Shown here in pieces: positions 35,522 through 43,445 of a stretch of DNA of 43,445 bases; the stretch's first letter is position 1; every line of letters starts with the position of its first letter. Under the pieces are notes generated by a model. It did not search any database. It saw only the letters and a program-made list of their open reading frames with translations, and had not been told where the DNA came from. The stretch is from Deltaproteobacteria bacterium (lineage in GTDB: Bacteria > Desulfobacterota > Desulfobacteria > Desulfobacterales > ETH-SRB1). The stretch covers positions 1-43,445 of the forward strand of contig JAJSZT010000025.1 of assembly GCA_030272815.1 (NCBI GenBank), in the 5' to 3' direction. The position numbers were made by a program, and so were the translations under genes.

Positions 35522-35656
35522 TTACAAAACAATTTCGATTTTATTCCTGTCTGTTCTGATGCCGTATTCAGCAAGGTATTGGTAGTAGTGCCCATTTTTT
35601 CCACCGAAAAGCTCTGCAAAGATTTTTCCCTTCCCGTAACAGATCTGGAAATCTGG
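35522..35656 (-). pseudogene. C-terminal remnant of an unknown gene
   Basis: A 44-codon frame, opening after a TGA, reads QICYGKGKIFAELFGGKNGH and YYQYLAEYGIRTD before a TAA. The composition is protein-like and unlike the simple sequence around it, but I do not recognise the family and no start is present. It is probably the surviving 3' end of a decayed gene. Another frame on the same strand (35503-35685) seems non-coding. Confidence 0.3.
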
Positions 35657-35785
35657 TCAGACCCTTCCTTTGCGAGCTGAATCAATCTTCTAAAAAAGTA
35701 CTAAGCTTGACAAATATCGAGCCTGTAGGTATTTTGTCGCCTGCGAAAGAACAAGGCCAGGGATGTATAACTACTCAGGTGAATA

Positions 35786-35834
35786 GGCTGAAGGCTGTTA
35801 GGAAAAAGCGCCTTCAGTCTAAACAGCTTCAGCC
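35786..35834. repeat. Inverted repeat in the tex leader
   Basis: GGCTGAAGGCTGTT (35786-35799) and AACAGCTTCAGCC (35822-35834) are near-perfect inverted repeats with one unpaired base and a 22-base loop. They lie about 44 bases before the tex start and would form a stable hairpin in the mRNA leader. Confidence 0.6.
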
Positions 35835-35877
35835 TGACTACGTGAGAGTAGTCACAGAAAATTAATACAGGGGGATT

Positions 35878-38169
35878 ATGAACAACGATACATTTATATC
35901 CAGAATTGCTGAAGAACAAAATATAAATAATAATCAGGTTCAGGCCGTGGTTTCCCTTCTTGCGGAAGACGCGACAATTCCGTTTATCGCGCGTTACAGA
36001 AAAGAAGCCACAGGAAGTCTTGATGAAGTTGCTGTTATGGCTGTCAGGGACAGACTGAACCAGCTTACGGAACTGAAAGAACGAAAGGATGCGATCCTCA
36101 AATCTCTTGAAAAACACGGTCACCTGACGGAGGAACTGCAGGAAAAGGTTCTTGCTGCGGAATCCATGACTGTGCTTGAAGACATATATCTTCCTTATAA
36201 GCCTAAACGACGGACAAGGGCTGTTATAGCAAAGGAAAAAGGGCTTGAACCGCTGGCGCTGATAATTTTTGAACAGAAAGGAGCAGATCCGGTCAAAGAA
36301 GCGGAATCTTTCATTGACCCTGAAAAGGGGGTTGAGTCTGTTGAAGATGCTCTGGCCGGGGCCAGAGACATAATTGCAGAAATCATAAATGAAAACGATC
36401 AGGCCAGGGCCAGGCTGAGAAACCTCTTTTTCACAAAAGCTGTGATTAAAAGCCGGGTTGCTTCGGGCATGGAGGAAAAAGGGGCTAAATTCAGGGACTA
36501 TTTTGACTGGGAGGAACCGGTTGCCGGTGTTCCTTCTCACAGGATGCTGGCCATGAGACGGGGTGAAGGTGAAGACTTTCTGAACCTTGACATACTGCCT
36601 GATGAAGAAGAGGCAACAGCTATACTTGGAAACCTGTTTGTTAATGGAGAAGGTGATGATTCCGCACAGGTAAAGCTGGCCGAAAAGGACTGCTACAAAC
36701 GTCTTCTTTCCCGTTCAATGGAAACTGAAACCAGGCTCCACGCAAAAGAAAGGGCTGAAACCGAAGCGATAAAAGTCTTCGCAAATAACCTCCGTCAGCT
36801 CCTGCTTGCTCCGCCGCTGGGAGCAAAACGCGTAATGGGAATAGACCCGGGATTCAGAACCGGGTGCAAGCTTGTCTGTCTTGACCCGCAGGGGAAGCTG
36901 CTTCATTACGATACTGTTTATCCCCATATGTCTGAAAAAAAGGCTCTTGCAGAAACTGAAAAGATAAAATCCCTGTGCGAAAAGTTTGAGATTGAGGTCA
37001 TAGCTGTGGGAAACGGTACAGCCGGCAGAGAAACAGAAGCCTTTGTCAAGACTGTCCCTTTTTCAAAGCCTGTGCAGGTTATAATGGTCAATGAGAGCGG
37101 CGCTTCAATATATTCTGCTTCTGAAGCGGCAAGGGAAGAATTTCCGGATCATGATCTAACGGTGCGCGGAGCTGTATCAATCGGAAGACGTCTGATGGAC
37201 CCTCTTGCAGAGCTTGTAAAGATCGATCCCAAATCAATAGGCGTCGGCCAGTACCAGCATGATGTCAATCAGAAAGCCTTGAAACAGACCCTTGATGATG
37301 TTGTTATGAGTTGTGTTAACGGTGTAGGTGTTGATCTGAACAGAGCCAGTGCCCAGCTCCTTACCTATGTTTCAGGCATGAACACCAGACTCGCAAAAAA
37401 TATTGTCGCTTATCGTGAGGACAACGGACCCTTCAAGTCCAGGCAGCAACTGACAGAAGTGCCGCGTCTTGGCCCAAAAGCGTTTGAACAGTCTGCGGGT
37501 TTTTTAAGGATCCTTGACGGTGAAAACCCGCTGGATGCCAGCGCAGTGCATCCTGAAAGTTATTATATTGTTGACGCCATGGCCAGAGACCTTGAAACAA
37601 CGGTCGTTGATATTTTAAAAAAACCTGATATCAGGCATCAGATTGATATTACAAAATATGCTACTGATTCGGTCGGAATTCCCACACTCAATGATATCCT
37701 TGATGAACTGGCAAAACCGGGACGTGACCCAAGGAAAAAATTCGAAGCATTCGCATTTGCCGATGGTATTGAAAAAATCGAAGACTTAAGACCTGGAATG
37801 AAACTCCCGGGAATTGTGACAAATATCACTGCGTTCGGTGCTTTTGTTGATATCGGCGTGCATCAGGACGGCCTTGTTCATGTCAGCCGGATGGCAGACA
37901 GGTTTGTAAAAAATCCAGCGGATATTGTAAAGGTTCAGCAAAAGGTCACGGTAAGTGTGCTTGAGGTTGACCTTGCCAGAAACAGGATTTCCCTCTCAAT
38001 GAAATCGCAGGCAGAGAAGTCGGGTACTGGGGTGGAAAATCAGGGCTTAAAAAAGGCTCAAAACCGTAAACCGAAACCAAAGAATAAGAACAAAAAAAAC
38101 TTAAGCAGCAGGAATGCGCCGTTTAATAACCCGCTGGCAGAAGCCTTAATAAAAAGCGGGCTTAAATAA
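35878..38169 (+). CDS. tex: Tex family transcription accessory / RNA-binding protein
   Basis: A 763-residue protein of normal Tex length. The N-terminal helical part (to about 190) is followed by a YqgF/RNase H-like domain (GIDPGFRTGCKL, near 320-450), a helix-hairpin-helix region (LTYVSGMNTRLAKNIV, about 490-560) and a C-terminal S1 RNA-binding domain (GIVTNITAFGAFVDIGVHQD, near 643-710). A basic Lys/Asn-rich tail follows. A GGGGG Shine-Dalgarno lies a few bases upstream of the ATG. Tex acts in the cytoplasm on nucleic acids and transcription complexes. Confidence 0.95.
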   Translation: MNNDTFISRIAEEQNINNNQVQAVVSLLAEDATIPFIARYRKEATGSLDEVAVMAVRDRLNQLTELKERKDAILKSLEKHGHLTEELQEKVLAAESMTVLEDIYLPYKPKRRTRAVIAKEKGLEPLALIIFEQKGADPVKEAESFIDPEKGVESVEDALAGARDIIAEIINENDQARARLRNLFFTKAVIKSRVASGMEEKGAKFRDYFDWEEPVAGVPSHRMLAMRRGEGEDFLNLDILPDEEEATAILGNLFVNGEGDDSAQVKLAEKDCYKRLLSRSMETETRLHAKERAETEAIKVFANNLRQLLLAPPLGAKRVMGIDPGFRTGCKLVCLDPQGKLLHYDTVYPHMSEKKALAETEKIKSLCEKFEIEVIAVGNGTAGRETEAFVKTVPFSKPVQVIMVNESGASIYSASEAAREEFPDHDLTVRGAVSIGRRLMDPLAELVKIDPKSIGVGQYQHDVNQKALKQTLDDVVMSCVNGVGVDLNRASAQLLTYVSGMNTRLAKNIVAYREDNGPFKSRQQLTEVPRLGPKAFEQSAGFLRILDGENPLDASAVHPESYYIVDAMARDLETTVVDILKKPDIRHQIDITKYATDSVGIPTLNDILDELAKPGRDPRKKFEAFAFADGIEKIEDLRPGMKLPGIVTNITAFGAFVDIGVHQDGLVHVSRMADRFVKNPADIVKVQQKVTVSVLEVDLARNRISLSMKSQAEKSGTGVENQGLKKAQNRKPKPKNKNKKNLSSRNAPFNNPLAEALIKSGLK

Positions 38170-38256
38170 ATCGGGATTGTTAAAATTGTTTATTGAGTTC
38201 TCTATTTTTTGCTTAAGTTTCATTTTTTGCACTGTTTGATTAGAGTGTAACCTTTT

Positions 38257-38379
38257 TTACGCGCATTCTCTTTCAGGTGTTTTGTTTTTTTTAATGAATT
38301 CAATAGCAGTGCCGTGATGTTTGTCGGATGCATCAAATAGAGCAATGAGCGGACCTGAATCTATAAGAATTTTCTTCAT
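38257..38379 (-). pseudogene. Truncated PIN-domain toxin
   Basis: A 40-codon frame starts with KKILIDSGPLIALFDASDKH, the N-terminal strand and first acidic residue of PIN-domain toxins, then stops at about a third of the expected length. Upstream on the same strand a short frame ends in GGEKIAKENHS and may be the tail of a lost antitoxin. The rest of the gap 38170-38767 has an inverted repeat and a promoter but no gene. Confidence 0.65.
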
Positions 38380-38490
38380 TTTCTTTTCGCTCTAATTTTC
38401 GTTTTTAAGAGTGATTTTCTTTTGCGATTTTTTCACCGCCAATAGCCGTAGAGTTTAGTATTTGTCTAATTTGTCGAGAATTTTTGGGCT

Positions 38491-38528
38491 ACGTTTGAGT
38501 CTTATTAATATACGAAAGAGTCAAACGT
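38491..38528. repeat. Inverted repeat ACGTTTGA / TCAAACGT
   Basis: ACGTTTGAGTCTT (38491-38503) pairs with AAGAGTCAAACGT (38516-38528) with one mismatch, leaving a 12-base AT-rich loop. It has no following T tract, so it is not a clear terminator. It lies about 50 bases before a strong promoter. Confidence 0.6.
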
Positions 38529-38578
38529 AAACCATAACACTTTATTCAGATGCCATATATGTTGTGGTTACTTTGTCC

Positions 38579-38607
38579 TTGACTCACAAGAGCAATTTTT
38601 CTATACT
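38579..38607 (+). promoter_or_regulatory. Sigma70-type promoter for the potassium channel gene
   Basis: TTGACT (38579-38584) and TATACT (38602-38607) are each five of six matches to consensus with a 17-base spacer. This is the best promoter seen in the window. It points to the channel gene at 38768, giving a leader of about 155 bases. Confidence 0.65.
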
Positions 38608-38767
38608 TTTTCTCCAGAAAAGCAACCTGTTATCACAAAACAAATAGTTTGAGTTAGGGCTCGGTAAAAAATAACTTGGTAGAATGTGCGAAGGAGAGGT
38701 CGGATATATAATACAGGAGCATTTTGAAAAGTTGTAAAGCTTTTTTTAAGAAACCATCAATTTTAAT

Positions 38768-39586
38768 ATGAAAAAAGACAGCTCTTTAGGAAAATATCGT
38801 GAAACTCTTCACGAAATTATTTTTGAGGCTGATACACCCGCAGGTAAATTATTTGATATAATTTTAATTGTAAGTATCGTGCTTAGCGTAATAGTTGTAA
38901 TGTTGGACAGTGTGAGCACGATCCGAAATTCATACGGCGGCTTTTTAGTTTTAAGCGAATGGTTTTTTACTTTTCTTTTCACAATTGAGTATTTTTTTAG
39001 GTTATCCTGTGTCGGTCGTCCTTTTAAGTATGCAACCAGCTTTTTTGGAATAGTAGATCTTCTGGCAATAATCCCGACCTATTTAAGTTTTTTTCTGCCT
39101 GGAAGCCAGTTCCTTATTGTTATCAGGATTCTTCGAGTTCTTCGAATATTTCGGGTTTTCAAACTGGTTCAGTATCTTGTTGAAATCAGGTTGCTTAACG
39201 AGGCTCTGCGTGCAAGCCGGCGGAAAATTATTGTATTTTTATTTACTGTTTTTACACTGGTGATAATTTTCGGTTCCATGATGTATGTCATAGAAGGCGA
39301 ACAAAGTGGTTTTACAAGCATCCCTCGAAGTATTTACTGGGCTATCGTAACGCTTACTACAGTCGGCTATGGAGATATATCGCCTAAAACAGGTTTCGGT
39401 CAGGCTCTGGCTGCTGTCATCATGATTATCGGTTATGCAATAATTGCCGTACCTACAGGGATTGTAACAACTGAAATTGCTCGAGCCACCGAAAGGAAGG
39501 TTTTTACTCAGGCCTGCCGGGTTTGCAGCGCAGAAGGCCATGACATAGATGCGAAGCACTGTAAATACTGCGGAGCAAAACTTTAA
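38768..39586 (+). CDS. Voltage-gated potassium channel with C-terminal zinc ribbon
   Basis: A 272-residue six-helix ion channel of the Kv/VIC type. The S4 helix has arginines at residues 120, 123, 126 and 129 (IRILRVLRIFRVF), and the selectivity filter TVGYGD is at 198-203 between two pore helices. The C-terminus adds a short zinc ribbon with Cys250-x2-Cys253 and Cys265-x2-Cys268, unusual for these channels and of unknown role. It should form a tetramer in the inner membrane. A strong promoter lies 160 bases upstream. Confidence 0.9.
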   Translation: MKKDSSLGKYRETLHEIIFEADTPAGKLFDIILIVSIVLSVIVVMLDSVSTIRNSYGGFLVLSEWFFTFLFTIEYFFRLSCVGRPFKYATSFFGIVDLLAIIPTYLSFFLPGSQFLIVIRILRVLRIFRVFKLVQYLVEIRLLNEALRASRRKIIVFLFTVFTLVIIFGSMMYVIEGEQSGFTSIPRSIYWAIVTLTTVGYGDISPKTGFGQALAAVIMIIGYAIIAVPTGIVTTEIARATERKVFTQACRVCSAEGHDIDAKHCKYCGAKL

Positions 39587-39693
39587 GTCCTTTGAAAAGC
39601 ACTTCTTTTGGCCTCCCGCTACTGACGGAATGTCAGATTTTGTTGTCAATATCAATGCAATGGCGATAATCTAAAATATTCATAAAAAATGGT

Positions 39694-40716
39694 ATGAAAA
39701 AAAGAGCATCACAAAAAGTTCTGGTTACAGGTGGCGGAGGTTTCCTGGGCAGCGCTATAGTTAAGCTGCTGGTGGAAAGAGGCGACCATGTCCGAAGTTT
39801 TTCCCGCAACTATTACCCGGAGCTTGCATCTATGGGGGTGGCGCAGTTTCAGGGCGATATTGCTGATAAAACCTCTGTAGCAAATGCATGCAGGGAGGTT
39901 GATCTTGTATTTCATGTTGCAGCTAAAGCCGCTGTATGGGGAGCTTATTCTGATTATTACAGAACCAACGTTACAGGAACTCAAAATATTATTGAAGCCT
40001 GTAAAAAACATAATGTTTCAAAACTCGTCTATACAAGCTCGCCAAGCGTTATATTTGATGGCACAGATATGGAAGGTGTAAATGAATCCTATCCATACCC
40101 AACCAATTATAATGCATACTATCCAAAAACAAAGGCCCTTGCCGAACAGGCTGTAAGAGCTGCCAGTGACAGTCTATTAACTGTAATATTAAGACCGCAT
40201 TTGATATGGGGTCCAAAAGACAGCCATATAGTTCCAAGAATTATTGCAAGAGCAAAACAGCTTGTAATAGTCGGTAACGGCAAAAATCTTGTGGATACGA
40301 TTTACATAGACAATGCTGCTTATGCCCATATTCTGGCTGCAGTAAAACTGGATGAAAATCCAAGTATTTCAGGAAATATTTATTTCATCAGCCAGGGGAA
40401 ACCTGTTTTATTATGGGAAATGATAAACAACATTTTAAAAGCAGGCGGGCTTCCTCCTGTTAAACGTTCAATATCACACAAAGCTGCATGGCTTATTGGA
40501 GCCATTCTCGAACTTGTTTATAATATTATAAATATTAAAAGCGAACCTAAAATGACGCGTTTTGTTGCAAATGAACTTGCAAAATCCCACTGGTTTGATA
40601 TAAGTGCCGCCCAAAATGATTTAGGGTACCTTCCACGCGTATCTACGAAGGAAGGGCTAAAGCAACTTGAAGCCTGGCTATCCAATACTGAGTTAAATAA
40701 AATGAGAGGCCTTTAA
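39694..40716 (+). CDS. oleD: OleD, NAD(P)-dependent 2-alkyl-3-ketoacid reductase
   Basis: A 340-residue short-chain dehydrogenase/reductase of the extended, 3-beta-HSD-like type. VTGGGGFLG (residues 11-19) binds the cofactor and YYPKTK provides the catalytic Tyr/Lys. Further OleD-like segments are VFHVAAKAAVWGAY, YTSSPSVIFDG, RPHLIWGPKD and FISQGKP. It matches the Xanthomonas OleD along its length as I recall it. OleD reduces the OleA product to the 3-hydroxyacid that OleC cyclises. It is separated from oleABC by about 28 kb of unrelated genes. Confidence 0.88.
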   Translation: MKKRASQKVLVTGGGGFLGSAIVKLLVERGDHVRSFSRNYYPELASMGVAQFQGDIADKTSVANACREVDLVFHVAAKAAVWGAYSDYYRTNVTGTQNIIEACKKHNVSKLVYTSSPSVIFDGTDMEGVNESYPYPTNYNAYYPKTKALAEQAVRAASDSLLTVILRPHLIWGPKDSHIVPRIIARAKQLVIVGNGKNLVDTIYIDNAAYAHILAAVKLDENPSISGNIYFISQGKPVLLWEMINNILKAGGLPPVKRSISHKAAWLIGAILELVYNIINIKSEPKMTRFVANELAKSHWFDISAAQNDLGYLPRVSTKEGLKQLEAWLSNTELNKMRGL

Positions 40717-40859
40717 AAAATGTTCAATTTTGTTCGAGTTCAAGGATGACGAGAATTTTAATCGCAGGAATACATGAAGTATTTCGAGGATTAAAATTTG
40801 AGTCAGACGCAGAAATCGGGCAAAAGAGAGCGTTTATCAAAGGTCTCAGGGAGTTGAAG

Positions 40860-41393
40860 ATGAGTTTTACAGCTATACTGCCTCTTGAAAAATGGGTTGA
40901 ATTTGAAAATGAAATACACAGAAGATCTGGCCTTAATGCTAATGTTTACGACATCAATGGAATCAGAATAACCGATAATACAAACTGGGCGAACAGACTT
41001 TGTCCTGTTATTAAGGCAAATGACAAGGGAATAAACTTTATTTGTGCTGTTGCAAATATGAACATAGGTTCTCAGACAAAGCTGACCGGTGAGCCCATTA
41101 TAGAAGAATGTGACGCAGGCCTGATTAAAATAGCCGCCCCCATATTTATCGGCGACGAATTTATCGGAACAGTTGGAGGCTGCGGACTTTTAATTGAAGA
41201 AGGAGAAGTTGACTCTTTTCTTATAAACAAAATAACCGGTATTGATGAAAATAAGATAGAAAGCCTTTCAGATGACATTAAAACAATTTCAAAAGAAGAG
41301 GCTCAAGCCATAACAGATTATACCTGGAACCAGATTAACCAGTTTGTCAGAAATTATGTAAACAAACAACATTCAGTATCATTAACCGCATAG
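40860..41393 (+). CDS. PocR-type sensory domain protein
   Basis: A 177-residue protein consisting of one PocR-like ligand-binding domain. It starts MSFTAILPLEKWVEFENEI and contains NRLCPVIKAND, FICAVANMNI, EECDAGLIKIAAPIF and GTVGGCGLL, with conserved Cys residues that could bind a metal or cluster. No output domain is attached. The ATG at 40860 is preferred because GGAG lies 7-8 bases upstream and the PocR homology starts there; a start at 40746 would add 38 residues with no good ribosome-binding site. It follows oleD on the same strand; the gap is 143 bases. Confidence 0.75.
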   Translation: MSFTAILPLEKWVEFENEIHRRSGLNANVYDINGIRITDNTNWANRLCPVIKANDKGINFICAVANMNIGSQTKLTGEPIIEECDAGLIKIAAPIFIGDEFIGTVGGCGLLIEEGEVDSFLINKITGIDENKIESLSDDIKTISKEEAQAITDYTWNQINQFVRNYVNKQHSVSLTA

Positions 41394-41444
41394 CGCCAAG
41401 GTATTTTGATAAGCAGTTTTGAGTTTAACTGCCAAATCATCTTC

Positions 41445-41469
41445 GTTCAATGATCAACGATCATTGAAC
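41445..41469. repeat. Perfect inverted repeat GTTCAATGATC
   Basis: GTTCAATGATC (41445-41455) and GATCATTGAAC (41459-41469) are perfect 11-bp arms with the loop AAC. It lies between converging genes, after the PocR gene and after the glnA fragment, so it may act as a bidirectional terminator or be a repeat. No T tract follows. Confidence 0.65.
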
Positions 41470-41488
41470 GTTGTATTCCATTACATCA

Positions 41489-41613
41489 TTATTTCCTTCT
41501 TTCTTGGTTGAAAAGACAATGAACAATGGGGTCTGAACAATGGGTAAGGAAACGTATGTCTACCGCCCTGGCTCCCTTTTCTTTTGCCATTGCCAACACA
41601 TTTTTTGGTGTCA

Positions 41614-41614
<1 letters not shown>
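41489..41614 (-). pseudogene. glnA: 5' fragment of glnA (glutamine synthetase)
   Basis: A 41-codon frame starts MTPKNVLAMAKEKGARAVDI followed by RF, the N-terminus of type I glutamine synthetase, then continues into unrelated residues and stops. Its ATG overlaps the glnB stop in TAATG, the coupled glnB-glnA layout. Everything after about codon 22 is lost, which marks a rearrangement or deletion point. Confidence 0.7.
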
Positions 41615-41970
<356 letters not shown>

Positions 41971-41984
41971 TTAATACGTAACCG

Positions 41985-42130
41985 TTCATGGTTCACAATT
42001 TACAGTTTACAGTTGGTCAAAACATAAAAATAAGAGGTTCTGTTCATATAACCTCACGGTTTACAGTTAACGGTTAAAATGCTTCAGTCATTGCATAGTT
42101 CATTGAAAAAACTGCGAACCGACAACCGTG
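41985..42130. repeat. TTTACAGTTTACAGTT / GGTTCAC-type repeat region
   Basis: Between glnB and glnD short blocks such as GGTTCACAATTTACAGTT, CGGTTTACAGTTAACGGTT and GCGAACCGACAACCGTGAAC recur in both orientations. They resemble intergenic repeats found elsewhere. No TGGCAC-N5-TTGC sigma54 site was seen for glnB. Confidence 0.45.
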
Positions 42131-42135
42131 AACCC

Positions 42136-43445
42136 TTATGTACCAGTACCCTGCAGAACATCCGATAGCGCCTTTTTTATTGCAAGCACCCGGTCCGGCG
42201 CATCAACCTTTTGGCCATCAAAGTCTCTGACGTAAAAAACATCTACAACCTGATCAACTTTAGTAGAAATTTTTGAGACCCATACATCCAGCCCGCACCT
42301 GAAAAGAGCGTCGGTAATGCTGAAAAGCAGCCCCGGAAAGTCATTCGCAAAAACTTCAATGATTGTAAAAAAACTGGAGCCTTCATTATCAATAACGATC
42401 CGGTTGGGCCTTTTTGATGCGCGTGGTCTAAGGGATTGATAGGCCGACATCTTTTCCTTTAGGGCTTCAGTAAGATTCAACTCACCCGCAAGAGCGGATT
42501 TAAGGTTTGCTTCCGCTTTATCCCATCGTTCGGTTTCAAAAATCTGATCAAGTGGCGGCTTAACTTTAAAAATATCAAGGGCTATATTATTTCGCCAAGT
42601 ATATGCCTGAGTATCCAGAATATCAATGCTGTTTAATGTAAATACTCCTGATATCTTTGAAAAGAGCCCGGGACGATCTATTGCACAAATCGTTACAACC
42701 CTTGTGTTAGAATCTGAAGTTCGGGTTACTTTCCAGACAAAATCGGTATTCCCAAGTTTTTTGTAAAGCCTGATATGTTCCAATATATCTTGTGCCGAAG
42801 CGTAGAGAAGATATCTCGGCGACATTACCTCGAAAAACTGCTCTAATTTCTGCTTTTCCTGCAGCGAAGATGCAGATAATAAAATTTCCTCTTTTTTCTT
42901 ATTAACTGTCTCGACGGCTTCTCCTGTTGCCAGCTCACCTTTTTTCAAAATGTTCAGCACTGTAAGAAAAAGGTTTCTTAAAAGTGCTGATGTCCATTCA
43001 TTCCAGGCCTTTGGACCGGTAGAAATTGAATCTGAGACAGTCAGGAGGTAAAGCATTATTAACCGTTCTATATCCTTTATCTTTCTGGCACAGGTAATAG
43101 CTGTCCCCTCATCATTTAGATCTCTTCTGGACGCAGTCTTGATAAGAAACAAATGTTCATTTATCAAAAATGTTATGGTTTCTATATCGCTTTTTTTGAA
43201 ACCTCTTTTTTTAAGTACATCATTAACGATTTTTGCCCCTATCTGTGAATGCCCTGCACTTGGATCTCCTTTGCCAATATCATGTAAAAGAGCTGCCCAA
43301 AGCAGTAATCTCTTATTGGAAAGCTCTTTATACAGATTTCCATATAATTTGTCTTCTGTTTTATCTTCTGGTGTACCGAATTTTTTTATGGTCTGTACTG
43401 TAAGCAATGAATGCCTGGCAACAGGATATAGATGGTATTCGTCGA
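42136..43445 (-). CDS. glnD: PII uridylyltransferase GlnD, C-terminal half, runs off window
   Basis: At least 436 codons; the frame stays open to the window edge, where it reads DEYHLYPVARHSLLTVQTI, so the N-terminal nucleotidyltransferase part lies outside. The HD domain has HDIGKG near the start and HSQIGAKIV after it, giving the PII-UMP-removing activity. Two ACT domains follow (RVVTICAIDRPGLFSKI and SSFFTIIEVFANDFPGLLFSI), which bind glutamine. GlnD modifies and demodifies the product of glnB, the next gene downstream. Confidence 0.93.
   Translation of the reverse strand, partial: DEYHLYPVARHSLLTVQTIKKFGTPEDKTEDKLYGNLYKELSNKRLLLWAALLHDIGKGDPSAGHSQIGAKIVNDVLKKRGFKKSDIETITFLINEHLFLIKTASRRDLNDEGTAITCARKIKDIERLIMLYLLTVSDSISTGPKAWNEWTSALLRNLFLTVLNILKKGELATGEAVETVNKKKEEILLSASSLQEKQKLEQFFEVMSPRYLLYASAQDILEHIRLYKKLGNTDFVWKVTRTSDSNTRVVTICAIDRPGLFSKISGVFTLNSIDILDTQAYTWRNNIALDIFKVKPPLDQIFETERWDKAEANLKSALAGELNLTEALKEKMSAYQSLRPRASKRPNRIVIDNEGSSFFTIIEVFANDFPGLLFSITDALFRCGLDVWVSKISTKVDQVVDVFYVRDFDGQKVDAPDRVLAIKKALSDVLQGTGT

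Noticed and set aside
35701-36540. 279-codon open frame on the minus strand over the tex start
   Set aside because: It lies opposite tex, which has full domain structure and a strong ribosome-binding site; the minus-frame protein is Phe/Arg-rich with no recognisable motif.
12171-39693. A single island inserted between oleC and oleD
   Set aside because: The interval contains tex and a potassium channel, which look like ordinary chromosomal genes, and I found no matching direct repeats, integrase or tRNA at the edges.
43405-43407. TTG as the start of GlnD
   Set aside because: The frame continues open to the window edge with GlnD-like residues before it, so this codon is internal.

Overview
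The window looks like chromosomal DNA of a Desulfobacterota (deltaproteobacterial, probably Desulfobacterales-type) bacterium. The grounds are the style of the proteins (a Pfa-type polyunsaturated lipid synthase beside olefin genes, a PocR-domain protein, the glnD-glnB pair) and intergenic repeat families. No rRNA, tRNA, CRISPR array or complete insertion sequence was found, and the assignment is an inference from family resemblance.

Region 1 (1-12.2 kb, plus strand) is a lipid/hydrocarbon block. A 2363-residue megasynthase with the order KS, KS-like chain-length factor, AT, coiled coil and four hot-dog dehydratase folds is followed by oleA, oleB and oleC, then a metallo-beta-lactamase-fold hydrolase. 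OleA condenses two acyl chains, OleC makes a beta-lactone and OleB decarboxylates it to an olefin. The fourth enzyme, the OleD reductase, sits 28 kb away at 39.7 kb. The ACP, ketoreductase and enoyl reductase that the megasynthase needs are not in the window.

Region 2 (12.2-16.1 kb, minus strand) is an eroded accessory zone. It holds an intact SatD-like/DUF3307 membrane-protein pair with three tandem 29-bp palindromic repeats between them. Around these lie antitoxin genes, truncated toxins, small genes with in-frame stop codons, and fragments of hsdR and of an AlbA_2 protein.

Region 3 (16.1-31.0 kb, minus strand) is one long defence operon built on a type I restriction-modification system: radC, hsdM, hsdS, [DNA methyltransferase, kinase-ATPase, CARF-like protein], remnants (Fic, AlbA_2, hsdR stub), HTH-MNT nucleotidyltransferase, HEPN protein, hsdR and a YgjP-like metallopeptidase. 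The bracketed three genes are almost gapless and form a candidate undescribed defence module. It combines DNA modification, a signalling kinase fused to an ORC/Cdc6-like ATPase, and a possible nucleotide-sensing protein.

Region 4 (31.0-35.5 kb) continues the accessory zone with a J-domain protein carrying a Gly/Arg-rich tail, two ATPases of the DUF4143 and archaeal-ATPase types, a zinc-ribbon hypothetical protein, and small inverted-repeat elements.

Region 5 (35.9-43.4 kb) returns to housekeeping-type genes: tex, a voltage-gated potassium channel, oleD, a PocR-domain protein, and on the minus strand glnD (running off the window) and glnB. glnB is followed by only the first ~22 codons of glnA, so a rearrangement has removed glnA from its usual place. 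Repeated gene stubs, inverted repeats and truncated toxin genes across 12-42 kb show a much-rearranged locus.
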